Part shown: in pieces, positions 19,066 to 28,476 of the stretch | Layout: each line of letters opens with the position of its first letter | Position numbering within the stretch: the first letter of the stretch is position 1 | Source of the DNA: an uncultured Lactobacillus sp. | Lineage (GTDB): Bacteria; Bacillota; Bacilli; Lactobacillales; Lactobacillaceae | Reading direction: 5' to 3' | Assembly (NCBI GenBank): GCA_947565635.1 | Contig: CANOGU010000007.1 | Span: 1 to 64,000, forward strand | DNA length: 64,000 nt | Notes under the pieces: model-generated | The model's input: only the letters and a program-made list of their open reading frames with translations | The model's database searches: none | What the model was told of the DNA's origin: nothing | Program-made: the position numbers and the translations under genes

Positions 19066-20352
19066 CTAATCTACAAATTCAAAAGTAAAGTCAGCTATTG
19101 AAACATCGTCGCCAGTTACTGCTCCATTTTCTCTTAAAGCTTCATCTACACCCAAGCGCTTTAATTTACGAGCTAGAAGCATAATTCCATCAGTATGGTC
19201 AAGGTTAGTTCTTTGAACAAGACGCTCTAGCTTATTGCCTGTAACAACAAAGCTGTGTTCGCCTGTTCTTTCAACCTTAAAGCCTTCATCTTCTGGTTTC
19301 TTATAAACATATTCTTTTTCGGCAACTTTGATTTCTGCTGGTTTTTCAGCTTCTTCTTTAGCAACTTCTTCAACAAGATCTGCGGTCTTACCCATTAGTT
19401 CACTAACACCTTTATGGGTAACACTAGAAATAGGATAGACAGTTTTATCTCCTAGTTTCTTCTTAAATTCCGCAAATTTTTCTTCACTACCAGGAATATC
19501 CATTTGTGTTGCTACAATAATTTCTTTCTTGGTAGTTAAATCCTTAGTGTAGCCTGCTAATTCCTTACGAATTGTCTCATAGTCTTCGTAAGCATCACGG
19601 CCATTGTTTGGATCCATTGAAACTAAGTGCAGAATTACTTTTGTACGTTCAACATGACGCAAGAATTGAATTCCAAGTCCAACACCTTTTGAAGCACCTT
19701 CAATTAATCCTGGCAAGTCAGCCATTGAAAAATCACGACCATCTGGAAGAACAACCATTCCTAAGTTAGGAGTTAAGGTTGTAAATTCATAAGCAGCAAT
19801 CTTTGGCTTAGCCTTAGTTACAACAGATAACAAGGTTGACTTACCAACAGATGGGAAACCTACTAGCCCGACATCAGCTAAGACCTTTAATTCTAAGCGT
19901 AAAGTACGAAATTCCCCTGGTTCACCATTTTCGGCAATTTCTGGAGCAGTTCTTGTTGGAGTGGCAAAGTGGATATTACCTCTACCACCTTTTCCGCCGT
20001 GAGCCACTACCAATTCTTGACCATTTTCGACTAAATCGCCCAAAAGCTCGCCAGTATTAAAATCATAGACACTTGTTCCCATTGGAACCTTTAATCTTAC
20101 ATCTTTAGCTCCGCGGCCATATTGTGATTTAATACGACCATTTTCACCGTTATCTGCCTTAAACTTACGTCTAAAGCGGAAATCCATTAAGGTTCTTAGG
20201 CCGGAGTCAGCAACTAAAATAATACTGCCTCCGCGGCCTCCGTCTCCACCGGCTGGTCCACCAAGTGGAACATATTTTTCATGTCGAAAAGCAACGGCAC
20301 CGTCGCCGCCCTTTCCTGCTTGTACATCTATTTTTGTTTGGTCGACAAACAT
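19066..20352 (-). CDS. obg: GTPase Obg/CgtA
   Basis: Ribosome-assembly and stress-linked GTPase. The glycine-rich Obg fold covers residues 1-158 ([12 protein letters not shown] near 30). The G domain has [11 protein letters not shown] (G1), FTTLTPNLG (switch I), DLPGLIEGA (G3), TQMD (G4) and SSVT (G5). The C-terminal OCT domain covers about 345-428 ([15 protein letters not shown]). Length is normal. Confidence 0.97.
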   Translation of the reverse strand: MFVDQTKIDVQAGKGGDGAVAFRHEKYVPLGGPAGGDGGRGGSIILVADSGLRTLMDFRFRRKFKADNGENGRIKSQYGRGAKDVRLKVPMGTSVYDFNTGELLGDLVENGQELVVAHGGKGGRGNIHFATPTRTAPEIAENGEPGEFRTLRLELKVLADVGLVGFPSVGKSTLLSVVTKAKPKIAAYEFTTLTPNLGMVVLPDGRDFSMADLPGLIEGASKGVGLGIQFLRHVERTKVILHLVSMDPNNGRDAYEDYETIRKELAGYTKDLTTKKEIIVATQMDIPGSEEKFAEFKKKLGDKTVYPISSVTHKGVSELMGKTADLVEEVAKEEAEKPAEIKVAEKEYVYKKPEDEGFKVERTGEHSFVVTGNKLERLVQRTNLDHTDGIMLLARKLKRLGVDEALRENGAVTGDDVSIADFTFEFVD

Positions 20353-20457
20353 TGTGTGCCTCCTTTATATATCAATTTATAATTAAAAATTTCCTTAAAG
20401 TTTCTTAACTATAATACCATATCAAGCCTCATTAAATCAGGTCTTTTATTGGTTAAT

Positions 20458-22260
20458 TTATAAACTCAATTTTACAGTTTGTGCTTGCGGAAGAGTTAGA
20501 CCAGCTTCTCTTAATTCATCCACTGATGCTTCTTTAATTTTCTTTAAAGAACCAAACTTTCTTAGGAGCTTATTTCTAGATTTAGGCCCAATACCCTTAA
20601 TTTCATCTAATTTACTTGAAAGAGCATTTTTGGCATGAGTTCTTCTATGAAAAGTAATTGCAAAGCGGTGAACTTCATCCTGAATTCTGGTCATTAAGTA
20701 AAATCCCTCAGATTTTGGATCTAAAGGAATTAGCTTTAATTCTTCTCCCTTCGTAGGATCACCAAAAATCAAGTGATTAGTTCGGTGATGATCATCCTTT
20801 ACCATTCCGGCGACAGGAATATTTACATTCAATTCATTTCTTAACACATCCAAACAAGCTTCAACTTGAATCTGACCACCATCCATTAAAATAAGATCTG
20901 GCATTTTTTTATGTTCTTTTAAAAGTCGACTGTATCGTCTTCTAACTACTTCACGGGTGTTTCCTACTTCATCAGCCGCATTTTGATGTTCAACCTCACC
21001 CTTTAATTTGTATTTACGATATTCATGTTTATCAGCTTCACCATCAGTAAATACTACCAAAGCAGAAACAGGGTCAGCTCCCTGAATATGAGAGTGGTCA
21101 AAACTTTCAATTCTATGTCCATACGGCAGCCCTAAAGCGTCAAAAATTTCTTTTTGTGCTCCCTTAGTTTTACGATTACCTAGTTCTAAGAGGCGGAATT
21201 TTTCATCTAGTTTCAACTTAGCATTGTCATGAGCCATTTCCAACAAGGCTTTCTTTTGACCACGTTGTGGTGTTCTTACGGGTACCTTTAGCACCTCAGA
21301 TAAAGATTCATTATCAATTCCAGCCGGTACTAAAACTTCTTTTGGTAAAACACGATTACGCTGTCCATAAAATTGAGCAATGAAGGAAACGAAAGCATCT
21401 TGTGGATCATTAGTATCAGTTAAAGGAAATAGTCTTGTTTCACGACGTAATAACTTAGCCTGTCTTAAAAAGAAAATTTGGATTGAAATCCAAGACTTAT
21501 CAACGTAAAAATTAAAGATATCCCGTTGAGTATGATCATTAGAAATAATCTTTTGTTTCTCAACAGTTTGTTCGATATATTTCAATTGATCCCTAATTTC
21601 AGCAGCACGTTCAAATTCTAGATCCATTGAAGCTTGTGTCATTTTTTCTGTCAAATCTTGCTTAACCTGGGCGATGTCTCCATTTAAAAATCGCTTTATC
21701 TTTCTAATCTGAGCATCATAAGTACTCTTTGGCACCTCCTTAAAGCAAGCTCCCAAACATTGTCCCATGTGATAGTAAAGACAGGGACGTCCTTGATGAC
21801 CGGTACATCTTCTTAGAGGCCAGACTTTTTGAATAAATTTCAAAGTTGCTTGCGCTGCATAAACATTTGGATAAGGTCCAAAATAGTAACCGTGATCTTT
21901 ATGAACAATTGATGTCAAACGTGTTTGCGGATCACGTTCATTAGTGATTTCAATGTAAGGATAGCCTGTGCCTTGCTTTAACTGGACATTATAGTAAGGC
22001 TGATATTTTTTGATTAGTGTAATTTCTAACAAAAAAGATTCCTTATCGGATGAGACAGTAATTATATCAAAATCACGTATTTCACGTACAAGTTCAGCAC
22101 GTCTCCCCACCTGTTTACTTTTAAAATAGGAACGAACGCGGTTCTTTAAGTTTTTAGACTTTCCCACATAAATCACATTACCATTAACATCTTTCATTAA
22201 GTAGCAACCTGGCTTATCGGGCAAAAGTTTTAATTTATTTTCAATATGTTCCGTTGCCAT
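20458..22260 (-). CDS. uvrC: Excinuclease ABC subunit C
   Basis: Dual-incision nuclease of nucleotide excision repair. Domain order: GIY-YIG nuclease (about 15-95, GCYLMKDVNGNVIYVGKSKNL), a Cys-containing CTGHQGRPCLYYHMGQC segment (about 150-170), UVR motif (about 200-235, FERAAEIRDQLKYIE), RNase H-like endonuclease (about 380-540, with FDHSHIQGADPVSALVVF) and a C-terminal helix-hairpin-helix pair (about 550-600). Divergent from the nucleoside hydrolase gene. Confidence 0.97.
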   Translation of the reverse strand: MATEHIENKLKLLPDKPGCYLMKDVNGNVIYVGKSKNLKNRVRSYFKSKQVGRRAELVREIRDFDIITVSSDKESFLLEITLIKKYQPYYNVQLKQGTGYPYIEITNERDPQTRLTSIVHKDHGYYFGPYPNVYAAQATLKFIQKVWPLRRCTGHQGRPCLYYHMGQCLGACFKEVPKSTYDAQIRKIKRFLNGDIAQVKQDLTEKMTQASMDLEFERAAEIRDQLKYIEQTVEKQKIISNDHTQRDIFNFYVDKSWISIQIFFLRQAKLLRRETRLFPLTDTNDPQDAFVSFIAQFYGQRNRVLPKEVLVPAGIDNESLSEVLKVPVRTPQRGQKKALLEMAHDNAKLKLDEKFRLLELGNRKTKGAQKEIFDALGLPYGHRIESFDHSHIQGADPVSALVVFTDGEADKHEYRKYKLKGEVEHQNAADEVGNTREVVRRRYSRLLKEHKKMPDLILMDGGQIQVEACLDVLRNELNVNIPVAGMVKDDHHRTNHLIFGDPTKGEELKLIPLDPKSEGFYLMTRIQDEVHRFAITFHRRTHAKNALSSKLDEIKGIGPKSRNKLLRKFGSLKKIKEASVDELREAGLTLPQAQTVKLSL

Positions 22261-22401
22261 AAATTATTTTTCCTTCCTATTAAAATTCCCATAGTATTTT
22301 ATCACGTTCCTTCTTAAAACCAAGTAAGATGACTTTTTTGTTTACTCAATCCTTCATTTTCTTATAGAATAGTAAATAGCCAAAAAGAAAGGTCGCAAAT
22401 A

Positions 22402-23328
22402 ATGAAAAATATTTATTTTAATCATGATGGAAACATCGATGATTTAGTTTCACTTCTTTTACTCTTGCAAGCGCCTGATATTAAACTCATTGGAATTAGT
22501 GCCATTGATGGCGATGGATATATCGATCCCTCAGTGGAAGCTTGTCGGAAAATGGTCGATAGATTCAATTTACGTGGTGATAAATTAGAAGTTGCTCGCT
22601 CTAATTCACGTGCTGTTCATCAATTTCCAAAAGAGTGGCGGATGGCAACATACTCATTTAACTACTTTCCAATCTTAAATGAGAGCGGTGAAATTAAAAC
22701 CCCAGAAGCTGCGTTGCCTGCTCATTTAGATATGATTGATAAAATTAAAAAAGCAGATGGTCCCGTTACCTTAGTAATGACTGGTCCAATCACTGATTTA
22801 GCTCGAGCATTAGACGAAGATGCTTCAATTCAATCAAAAATTGAAAAAGTCTACTGGATGGGTGGCTCTCTCGACGGACATGGAAACGTAGTTAGTGTTG
22901 ATGCTGACGGCACTCAAGAATGGAATGCTTTTTGGGATCCAGATGCAGTGAAAAGAGTTCTAGATTCAGATCTTAAAATTCAAATGGTCGGCTTAGAAAG
23001 TACCGAAGAACTTCCTTTAACTGATGAACTTCGTCAGCACTGGGCTAGTTTAAGAAAGTATCCAGCTATTGACTTAGTTGGTTTAGGATACAGCTTAATT
23101 ATTTCTGTTCCAAATGCAGAGCTATATTTGTGGGACGTTTTAACTACTATGTCAGCTCTCTACCCTGAACTTGTTGAGACACGTCAGGTAAAAGCAAATA
23201 TTATTACATCAGGTTTGGCAAGTGGTCGCATGTTTATCGACCCTAATGGAAAAGAAATTACTGAAGTAACAAAAGCAGATAAAGATTTATTCTTTAAGAA
23301 AGTAGATAAAATTTTAGAAAGACAATAA
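22402..23328 (+). CDS. Inosine/uridine-preferring nucleoside hydrolase family protein
   Basis: 308-residue IunH-type hydrolase that would cleave the N-glycosidic bond of ribonucleosides for salvage. The metal-binding N-terminus reads FNHDGNIDDLVSL (residues 5-17) rather than the classical DxDPGxDD, a variant in which the last two Asp are kept. MTGPITDLARAL (about 128-139), YWMGGSLDGHG (about 153-163) and the later ELYLWDVLTTM (Asp ligand) complete the fold. Because the first Asp of the motif is Asn, substrate and activity should be treated with care. It is followed by the DedA gene after 8 bp, likely one transcript. Confidence 0.85.
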   Translation: MKNIYFNHDGNIDDLVSLLLLLQAPDIKLIGISAIDGDGYIDPSVEACRKMVDRFNLRGDKLEVARSNSRAVHQFPKEWRMATYSFNYFPILNESGEIKTPEAALPAHLDMIDKIKKADGPVTLVMTGPITDLARALDEDASIQSKIEKVYWMGGSLDGHGNVVSVDADGTQEWNAFWDPDAVKRVLDSDLKIQMVGLESTEELPLTDELRQHWASLRKYPAIDLVGLGYSLIISVPNAELYLWDVLTTMSALYPELVETRQVKANIITSGLASGRMFIDPNGKEITEVTKADKDLFFKKVDKILERQ

Positions 23329-23336
23329 ATATATAA

Positions 23337-23948
23337 ATGACAATTTGGTTAACACACTTTATCGAAAATTTCGGCTATCTTGCCATTATTCTTTTAATTG
23401 CCGTTGAAAATATTTTCCCACCTATTCCTTCAGAGGTGATTTTGACCCTTGGAGGATTCCTAGTTAGTGGAACTAAATTAACTCTAATCGGAGTTATCCT
23501 AGCTTCAACTCTAGGATCAGTTATTGGTGCGATTATCCTGTTTTCAATTAGTCGTAATCTAACGCTGCCGCGACTTGAAAAATTACTTGAAACTAAATTA
23601 TTTAAACTTTTAGGATTTAAAAAAGATGATGCTCAAAAAGCCATTGATTGGTTCGACAAACATGGAATTGGAGCCATTTTTTACGGACGTTGCATCCCTG
23701 TTGTTAGAAGTTTAATCTCAATTCCCGCAGGTATTGCCCATGTCGGCTGGACTAAATTTCTAGTCTTAACTACTTTAGGTAGTTTAGTTTGGAATAGTGT
23801 ATTAGTTGGTTTAGGGCACTATATGGGAAAGAATTGGCAAGTCGTAGTTAGAATCTTTGATGATTATACGATCGTAATTATTATCATTTTACTAATTCTA
23901 TTTATTTACTTTGGAATTAAGTGGTACAAAACTCGAATTAAGAAGTAA
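23337..23948 (+). CDS. DedA-family membrane protein
   Basis: 203-residue DedA/VTT protein, with ENIFPPIPSE (about 24-33) and FYGRCIPVVRSLISIPAG (about 114-131) bearing the conserved acidic and Arg residues of the family, plus about five membrane segments. DedA proteins act as phospholipid or undecaprenyl-phosphate flippases/transporters; which applies here is unknown. Downstream partner of the nucleoside hydrolase; ended by a strong hairpin. Confidence 0.9.
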   Translation: MTIWLTHFIENFGYLAIILLIAVENIFPPIPSEVILTLGGFLVSGTKLTLIGVILASTLGSVIGAIILFSISRNLTLPRLEKLLETKLFKLLGFKKDDAQKAIDWFDKHGIGAIFYGRCIPVVRSLISIPAGIAHVGWTKFLVLTTLGSLVWNSVLVGLGHYMGKNWQVVVRIFDDYTIVIIIILLILFIYFGIKWYKTRIKK

Positions 23949-23964
23949 AATTTTGCTATATACT

Positions 23965-23997
23965 GGTTGGCGGACTGGAAGTTCGCCAACCTTTTTT
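23965..23997 (+). terminator. Terminator after the dedA gene
   Basis: An 11-bp stem (GGTTGGCGGAC / GTTCGCCAACC) is followed by TTTTTT. Confidence 0.9.
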
Positions 23998-24054
23998 GTT
24001 ATAATTAGATATATGTTAAAGTAACAATTACATTTTTGTTAATGAGGTATAAAA

Positions 24055-24852
24055 ATGTTATTTCCCTACGAAAAAAATTTTAATCAATGGTGCAGTAGTC
24101 AAAATCTTGCGCCGCGAACAATTACTTCAATTAATCAATCGATCTATTATTTTTGGAACTATTTTTTACAAAATTCAAATTTAGAACCTAAAGTTAGTAA
24201 TGTTTCTGCTCAAGATATCCGCGCCTTTATTGACCACTTAGAGCAAGATCAAAATAAAACAATTAGTACGATTAATAAGTATGTTACCCATTTAAAGAAA
24301 TATTTTTCTTTTCTCTATGACCACCAATTAGTTAAAAATTATCTTTTTACCGATTTACATGGCTATACTTTTGATCGAACCCCTCATATTTGTATTGACT
24401 GGATTGATCAGATTGATGAAATTATAACTTGGCCTGAAATTAGTCTTGATTGTAAAAAAGTTCTAATTTTGATTGCTCACGGCTTTGACCCAAAACAATT
24501 TCTTAATTTATGTAAGGCTAATATTTCAAGTATTAAGAATTCAAACTATCGCTCTATTCTCCTGACTAATACTGAAGAAAATCCTCTTATTTTTCAAACA
24601 AAGACCGGTAAACAAATCTCTGCCTTAACCTCTTTAACTAGAAAAATTGCTCCAGACAAGGACATTTTAAATTTTGATCTTACCCCAGGAAAACTTCGCC
24701 TTTCTTACATTTACTATAAAGTAAATGACCCTAGCCTCTCTGACTTGAAATTAATGGAAATCCTACATTGTAATCGTAAGAGTTTGACTTATTATCGCAA
24801 TCAACTAGATAAGCTTAAACTTGCTCCCTTTACACCAAAAAGAACGGTTTAA
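24055..24852 (+). CDS. Degenerate Xer-like tyrosine recombinase (likely catalytically inactive)
   Basis: 265 residues with the layout of XerD: an N-terminal SAM-like DNA-binding domain (about 1-95, RTITSINQSIYYFWNYF and STINKYVTHLKKYF) and a C-terminal domain that can be laid on the catalytic core. The box that should read GxRxxE is GFDPKQFLNL (Arg lost). The box HxLRH is TPGKLRLSYIYY (both His lost, Arg kept). The final LGH box is LHCNRKSL, with a Tyr following at YYR. Strand transfer is therefore unlikely; a DNA-binding or structural role is possible, as for other XerD-like proteins of Firmicutes. It is an intact frame with a GAGGT site and its own terminator. Confidence 0.75.
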   Translation: MLFPYEKNFNQWCSSQNLAPRTITSINQSIYYFWNYFLQNSNLEPKVSNVSAQDIRAFIDHLEQDQNKTISTINKYVTHLKKYFSFLYDHQLVKNYLFTDLHGYTFDRTPHICIDWIDQIDEIITWPEISLDCKKVLILIAHGFDPKQFLNLCKANISSIKNSNYRSILLTNTEENPLIFQTKTGKQISALTSLTRKIAPDKDILNFDLTPGKLRLSYIYYKVNDPSLSDLKLMEILHCNRKSLTYYRNQLDKLKLAPFTPKRTV

Positions 24853-24870
24853 AAACCGTTCTTTTTTCTT
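24841..24870 (+). terminator. Terminator of the Xer-like gene
   Basis: AGAACGGTTT / AAACCGTTCT stem followed by TTTTTT, overlapping the last codons of the gene. It can also serve the convergent gene on the minus strand. Confidence 0.85.
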
Positions 24871-24880
24871 ATTATTAAAT

Positions 24881-25522
24881 TTAATACCAGGCTGGCTTAT
24901 CACCGTCAGTTCCAGGCTTATCTAAACCAACATTACTCTTAAGATCCTCTGCTGGATTTTCAATTATATTAACTATATAGTCTGCTACACTCAAGCGAGA
25001 CACTTCGGTTCCCTTGAATGGAGTTTGAGCACCAACAGTCTTTTCATAACTTACTTCATCTTTATTAGTTAACCAAGCTGGTCTAATAATGGTGTAATCT
25101 AAATCACTTTCTGTAATCTTATCAGCTGCTGCTCTATAAGTGGTTAAGTAAGAACCTAAAACATTCTTATTCCATTCACCAAATTTTCCTGGTACTTCAT
25201 TATAGATTCCTAGAGAAGAAACCCAAATTAAGCGCTTAATGCCATTTGCATCCATTGCTTTAACAACAGTTTCGGCTTGATCTTCAATGTTTGCCCCAGC
25301 TAAGTTTGCGTAAACTAGGTCAACACCTGCTAATGCTGCCTTTAATTCATTAAAGTTGCTTGCATCACCCTTGATTATCTCTTCTCGACTTTCATCAACT
25401 TGATGTAATTTATTAGGATGACGCAAATATAAAACCATATCTACATCCGTTTTCTTTAATAGCATTGGTTCAACTAATTGAGCAATTTGACCAGCAGCAC
25501 CTAAAATAGCAATCTTTGTCAT
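24881..25522 (-). CDS. NAD(P)-binding SDR/NmrA-like protein
   Basis: 213-residue atypical SDR: the Rossmann motif ILGAAGQIAQ at 5-14, VYANLAGA near 72, WVSSLGIYNE near 101, and RPAWLTNKDEVSYE near 148. These proteins bind NAD(P)H and often act as redox sensors or quinone reductases; the substrate is unknown. The classical Tyr-x-x-x-Lys pair is absent, as in this group. It is convergent with the Xer-like gene and lies downstream of a 12-codon mini-ORF. Confidence 0.8.
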   Translation of the reverse strand: MTKIAILGAAGQIAQLVEPMLLKKTDVDMVLYLRHPNKLHQVDESREEIIKGDASNFNELKAALAGVDLVYANLAGANIEDQAETVVKAMDANGIKRLIWVSSLGIYNEVPGKFGEWNKNVLGSYLTTYRAAADKITESDLDYTIIRPAWLTNKDEVSYEKTVGAQTPFKGTEVSRLSVADYIVNIIENPAEDLKSNVGLDKPGTDGDKPAWY

Positions 25523-25576
25523 TTTTATTTTCCTCGCATCACAAAATAAATAATTTTAATGAAAAGTTCTACATAT

Positions 25577-25615
25577 TTATTTGACTACAGTGCAAATTTG
25601 AATAATCTCAGTCAT
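25577..25615 (-). CDS. Possible 12-codon leader peptide
   Basis: ATG at 25615 reads MTEIIQICTVVK and then TAA. It is preceded by TAAGGAG at an ideal 6-7 bp distance, better than the ribosome binding site of the SDR gene 54 bp downstream. It may be a leader or a decayed gene start. Only the strong ribosome binding site supports it. Confidence 0.25.
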   Translation of the reverse strand: MTEIIQICTVVK

Positions 25616-25789
25616 GATTTTCTCCTTACCTAGCTATCCTTACTTACAATTCCATAGTATTACTTATTATTAATAAGTCAACTACTTAAGATTAATTTTA
25701 TTATCTTTTTTGAATATTTCGTATAGATTTACTATTCGAAAGCACTACAATAGATAAAGGAGAACATTATTAGATAGAGAGGTAAAAAT

Positions 25790-27142
25790 ATGACTAATAA
25801 AAGTTCCGTACCTAAGAAACTTTCCTTTATATCTATCTATTTCTTAGGTATTAATGCAGTCATTGGATCAGGGACATTCCTGCTACCTTCTGTAATTTAT
25901 CGTTACATGAATCTAACAGCTATTCTTGTTCTTCTCTGTACTGCTGTCACTGTCAGCATGATTGCTTTATGCTATGCTGACTTATCGAGCCGTTTCACAC
26001 AATCAGGAGCCGCTTGGCTTTATTCATATAATGCTTTTGGGCGTTTTTCGGGTTATGAACTAGGTATTTTTACTTGGTTTTTAGGATGTACAACTCTTTC
26101 TGCTGAAGTAGTTGCTTTATTAACCATTCTAAAGAGTTTTCTACCTATTTTTAAAAATAATGCAGTCTACATTAGTGGAGTTATCTTCTTAATTTTACTG
26201 TTTTCAATTATTAATTTCTTTGGTAGATCTTGGGTAAAAATTGTTAATAACATTTCAGCTGCAGCTAAGATTATTACATTACTTGTCTTCATTATTGTGG
26301 GAGCCTTCTTTATTAAGAAAGCTCACTTTACTCCGGTAATTCCACATGCAGCTTTAACCGGTGTTGGACCATTCTTTAAGCATTTTGGAGCTGCCTTCAC
26401 ACCAATTTTTTATTTATTTACTGGATTTTCTTTTATTCCAATTGCCGCAAAGCAAATGAATAATCCAGAAAAGAATATTCCACGTGTTTTAATTGCAGTA
26501 ATGACTAGTGTAACAATTCTAGATTGCTTGATGCTTTTAGTTGCAATTGGTTTAAGTGGGCAAAAACTAGGAGGCTATTCTAATCCATTAGCGAGTGCCC
26601 TAAAGACTGGTGTTGGCCAATGGGGTTTTGCTTTTATGATTGTCGGAATGTTAATTTCAATCTTTGGAGTTGCCTTCAGTGCTTCATTTAATACTCCTTC
26701 ACTTATTGCATCCCTTGCTACCGAACATGGGATGCTTCCTAAATGGATTGGTAAGAAAAATAAACACGATGCTCCTTGGGTTGGTATTATTTTTACCGCT
26801 GTTCTTTCAGGAGCCTTAGCTACTCAAAGCTACCTATTCCTTGTTTCATGTACAGTTTTAGCATCCTTTGTTCAATATGTGCCATCAATTTTAGCAGTCA
26901 TTAAATTTAAGCATAGTAATGAATACCCAACACACGGTTTTTCACTACCTGGAAAATACACTATTCCAATTATTGCTTTGATTATTTCTTGTTATATGGT
27001 TACTAACTTTACTCCTAAGACACTACTCTTAGGGGCTGTAGTTGCAGTGATTGCGGCTGCCTGCTACTTCTTTATTGATAAGGATGAAAAGTTAGAAAAA
27101 GAACATGAAGACTTTTTAGCTAAATTAAGACGAAAAAACTAA
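25790..27142 (+). CDS. APC-family amino acid permease
   Basis: 450-residue secondary transporter with 12 predicted membrane segments. The first helix contains GINAVIGSGTFLLPS, the unwound substrate site of the APC fold. FYLFTGFSFIPIAAKQMNNPEKNIPR (residue about 205 onward) is the conserved TM6 region of amino-acid exchangers. The substrate cannot be assigned. An AGAGGT site precedes the ATG; monocistronic with a strong terminator. Confidence 0.9.
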   Translation: MTNKSSVPKKLSFISIYFLGINAVIGSGTFLLPSVIYRYMNLTAILVLLCTAVTVSMIALCYADLSSRFTQSGAAWLYSYNAFGRFSGYELGIFTWFLGCTTLSAEVVALLTILKSFLPIFKNNAVYISGVIFLILLFSIINFFGRSWVKIVNNISAAAKIITLLVFIIVGAFFIKKAHFTPVIPHAALTGVGPFFKHFGAAFTPIFYLFTGFSFIPIAAKQMNNPEKNIPRVLIAVMTSVTILDCLMLLVAIGLSGQKLGGYSNPLASALKTGVGQWGFAFMIVGMLISIFGVAFSASFNTPSLIASLATEHGMLPKWIGKKNKHDAPWVGIIFTAVLSGALATQSYLFLVSCTVLASFVQYVPSILAVIKFKHSNEYPTHGFSLPGKYTIPIIALIISCYMVTNFTPKTLLLGAVVAVIAAACYFFIDKDEKLEKEHEDFLAKLRRKN

Positions 27143-27180
27143 AAAAGTAAGCTGCTTATAAGATGCAGCTTACTTTTTTT
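27141..27180. terminator. Terminator after the permease gene
   Basis: AAAAAAGTAAGCTGC / GCAGCTTACTTTTTTT stem-loop. Confidence 0.9.
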
Positions 27181-27237
27181 AGTTAAAGTTATAGGGTATA
27201 ATTCACTTATCTTAATTCAAAGGAGCTAAAGATAGAT

Positions 27238-27366
27238 ATGGGTTTAACTTTTGAAAAAAATAATCAATTAGAAAAAATGCTTGATAAATTTGCTATCTTG
27301 CCAGATGATCCTAAAAAGAAAAAAGCTCAAAATAGCAAAGATAAGGACAAAAATAAAGATAAATAA
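27238..27366 (+). CDS. SPJ_0845-family small protein
   Basis: 42-codon gene with a clear AAGGAG site. It begins MGLTFEKNNQLEKMLDKF, continues AILPDDPKKKK and ends in a Lys/Asp/Asn-rich tail. The start pattern MGLTFxKxxxLExxxxxFAxLP is that of the SPJ_0845 family of short proteins found across Lactobacillales; function is unknown. It has its own terminator. It was below the usual length cut-off, so it is easily missed. Confidence 0.75.
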   Translation: MGLTFEKNNQLEKMLDKFAILPDDPKKKKAQNSKDKDKNKDK

Positions 27367-27406
27367 TAAAAGAGGTCGAAACAATTATAGTTCCGACCTC
27401 TTTTAT
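27367..27406. terminator. Bidirectional terminator
   Basis: AAAAGAGGTCG / CGACCTCTTTT arms between the convergent small-protein gene and the surface-protein gene. Confidence 0.85.
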
Positions 27407-27412
27407 TGTCTA

Positions 27413-28255
27413 TTAGTTTCTTTTCTTTAATTTTTTACTCCAAATTACTGCACCACTTACGGCTGCAATTAATGCACCGCAAATTATTACAAATGGATTA
27501 GTAGCCTTAGCCACAGTTTCTGGTAAGCGAGTAGCAACAGAAATTGGATTTGAACTCTTGTCCTTATCCTTTGAGTTACTTACAACACTAACATTTTTTT
27601 CAGTAACAGTAGTTGATCCTAAATCCTTTACAACTACATCTTCGTTAGCTTTAGAACTGGATTTTGCTGCTTGATCTTTATCAATTTTCTCAACAGTAGT
27701 TGACTTCTCCATATGGTTATCAGCGTCTTTTGCAGAAGTCTTAGCTTCACTTTCTATTTGTGAGCTCTTAGCAGTTGATTTTGATGTTCCTGCAGCTGAA
27801 GAGTTTTTATCTGAAGAAGTAGTATTTGTATCCTCACTACTTTGACTAGCTGCACCATCTTTAACTGTTACGTAAACTGCTAATCTTGATCTAGATCCAT
27901 CTGGGAAAGTAACATAAACTGTTCCGTAACTAGTTCCAGCCTTATTAACTTCAGGCTTATTATCCCAAGCAGCTACTGTTCCAGCTGGAACCTGACTCCA
28001 ATTAGAAATACCACTTGTTGCATCAGGTAAAACACCCTTAGTAGTAGTTAAAGCTTGTACAGTTAAGGGGTTAGTATAAGCTTGTAAATTCTTATGTTCT
28101 TCAAGTTGAGTTTGATAAGTCTTGGCTTGATCAGTAGTTGCGGTACTACTATCAGTACTTGCTGCAAAAGCAGTTCCACCTACACTCAAAGATGCTAACA
28201 TTGCAGCTGCACCCAAACTTGTAATGATACTTCTCTTCTTAACTTTTCTCATCAT
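27413..28255 (-). CDS. Rib-domain cell-surface protein with LPETV sorting-like signal
   Basis: 280-residue secreted protein. The signal peptide covers residues 1-32 (KKRSIITSLGAAAMLASLSVG, cleavage after AFA). A Rib/alpha-like immunoglobulin-type repeat unit lies at about 80-135 (SQVPAGTVAAWDNKPEVNKAG, then YVTFPDGSRSRLAVYVTV). A Ser/Thr/Lys/Asp-rich stalk (135-240) is followed by the C-terminal RLPETVAKA, a hydrophobic helix, and the tail KKLKKRN. The layout is that of sortase-anchored proteins, but the fifth residue of the motif is Val (codon GTG), not Gly, so anchoring may be less efficient or it may remain membrane-bound. AGGAG precedes the ATG. A cre-like site lies upstream. Confidence 0.85.
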   Translation of the reverse strand: MMRKVKKRSIITSLGAAAMLASLSVGGTAFAASTDSSTATTDQAKTYQTQLEEHKNLQAYTNPLTVQALTTTKGVLPDATSGISNWSQVPAGTVAAWDNKPEVNKAGTSYGTVYVTFPDGSRSRLAVYVTVKDGAASQSSEDTNTTSSDKNSSAAGTSKSTAKSSQIESEAKTSAKDADNHMEKSTTVEKIDKDQAAKSSSKANEDVVVKDLGSTTVTEKNVSVVSNSKDKDKSSNPISVATRLPETVAKATNPFVIICGALIAAVSGAVIWSKKLKKRN

Positions 28256-28390
28256 AATTCACGCTCCTGAGCAAGGTAAGCTATACTTAAGCTTGCTGTT
28301 TTATTTACTTTTATTATACCGTAGTTTTACAAAAATGTTACAAATTAAGATTTTTTTTACATTCTTTGTAATATTTTAAGAAATAAACAT

Positions 28391-28404
28391 TATTAGCGCT
28401 TTCA
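28391..28404 (-). promoter_or_regulatory. Candidate CcpA site (cre) upstream of the surface-protein gene
   Basis: The minus strand reads TGAAAGCGCTAATA, one mismatch from the loose cre consensus. It lies 136 bp before the LPETV protein start and just downstream of a possible TATAAA box, a position suggesting repression. Inference only. Confidence 0.4.
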
Positions 28405-28476
28405 CATTATTTATATCATAGGCATTTTGAAAACAAAAAACATATGCTTAAAAACTTAATTATGATGAATAGGTTA

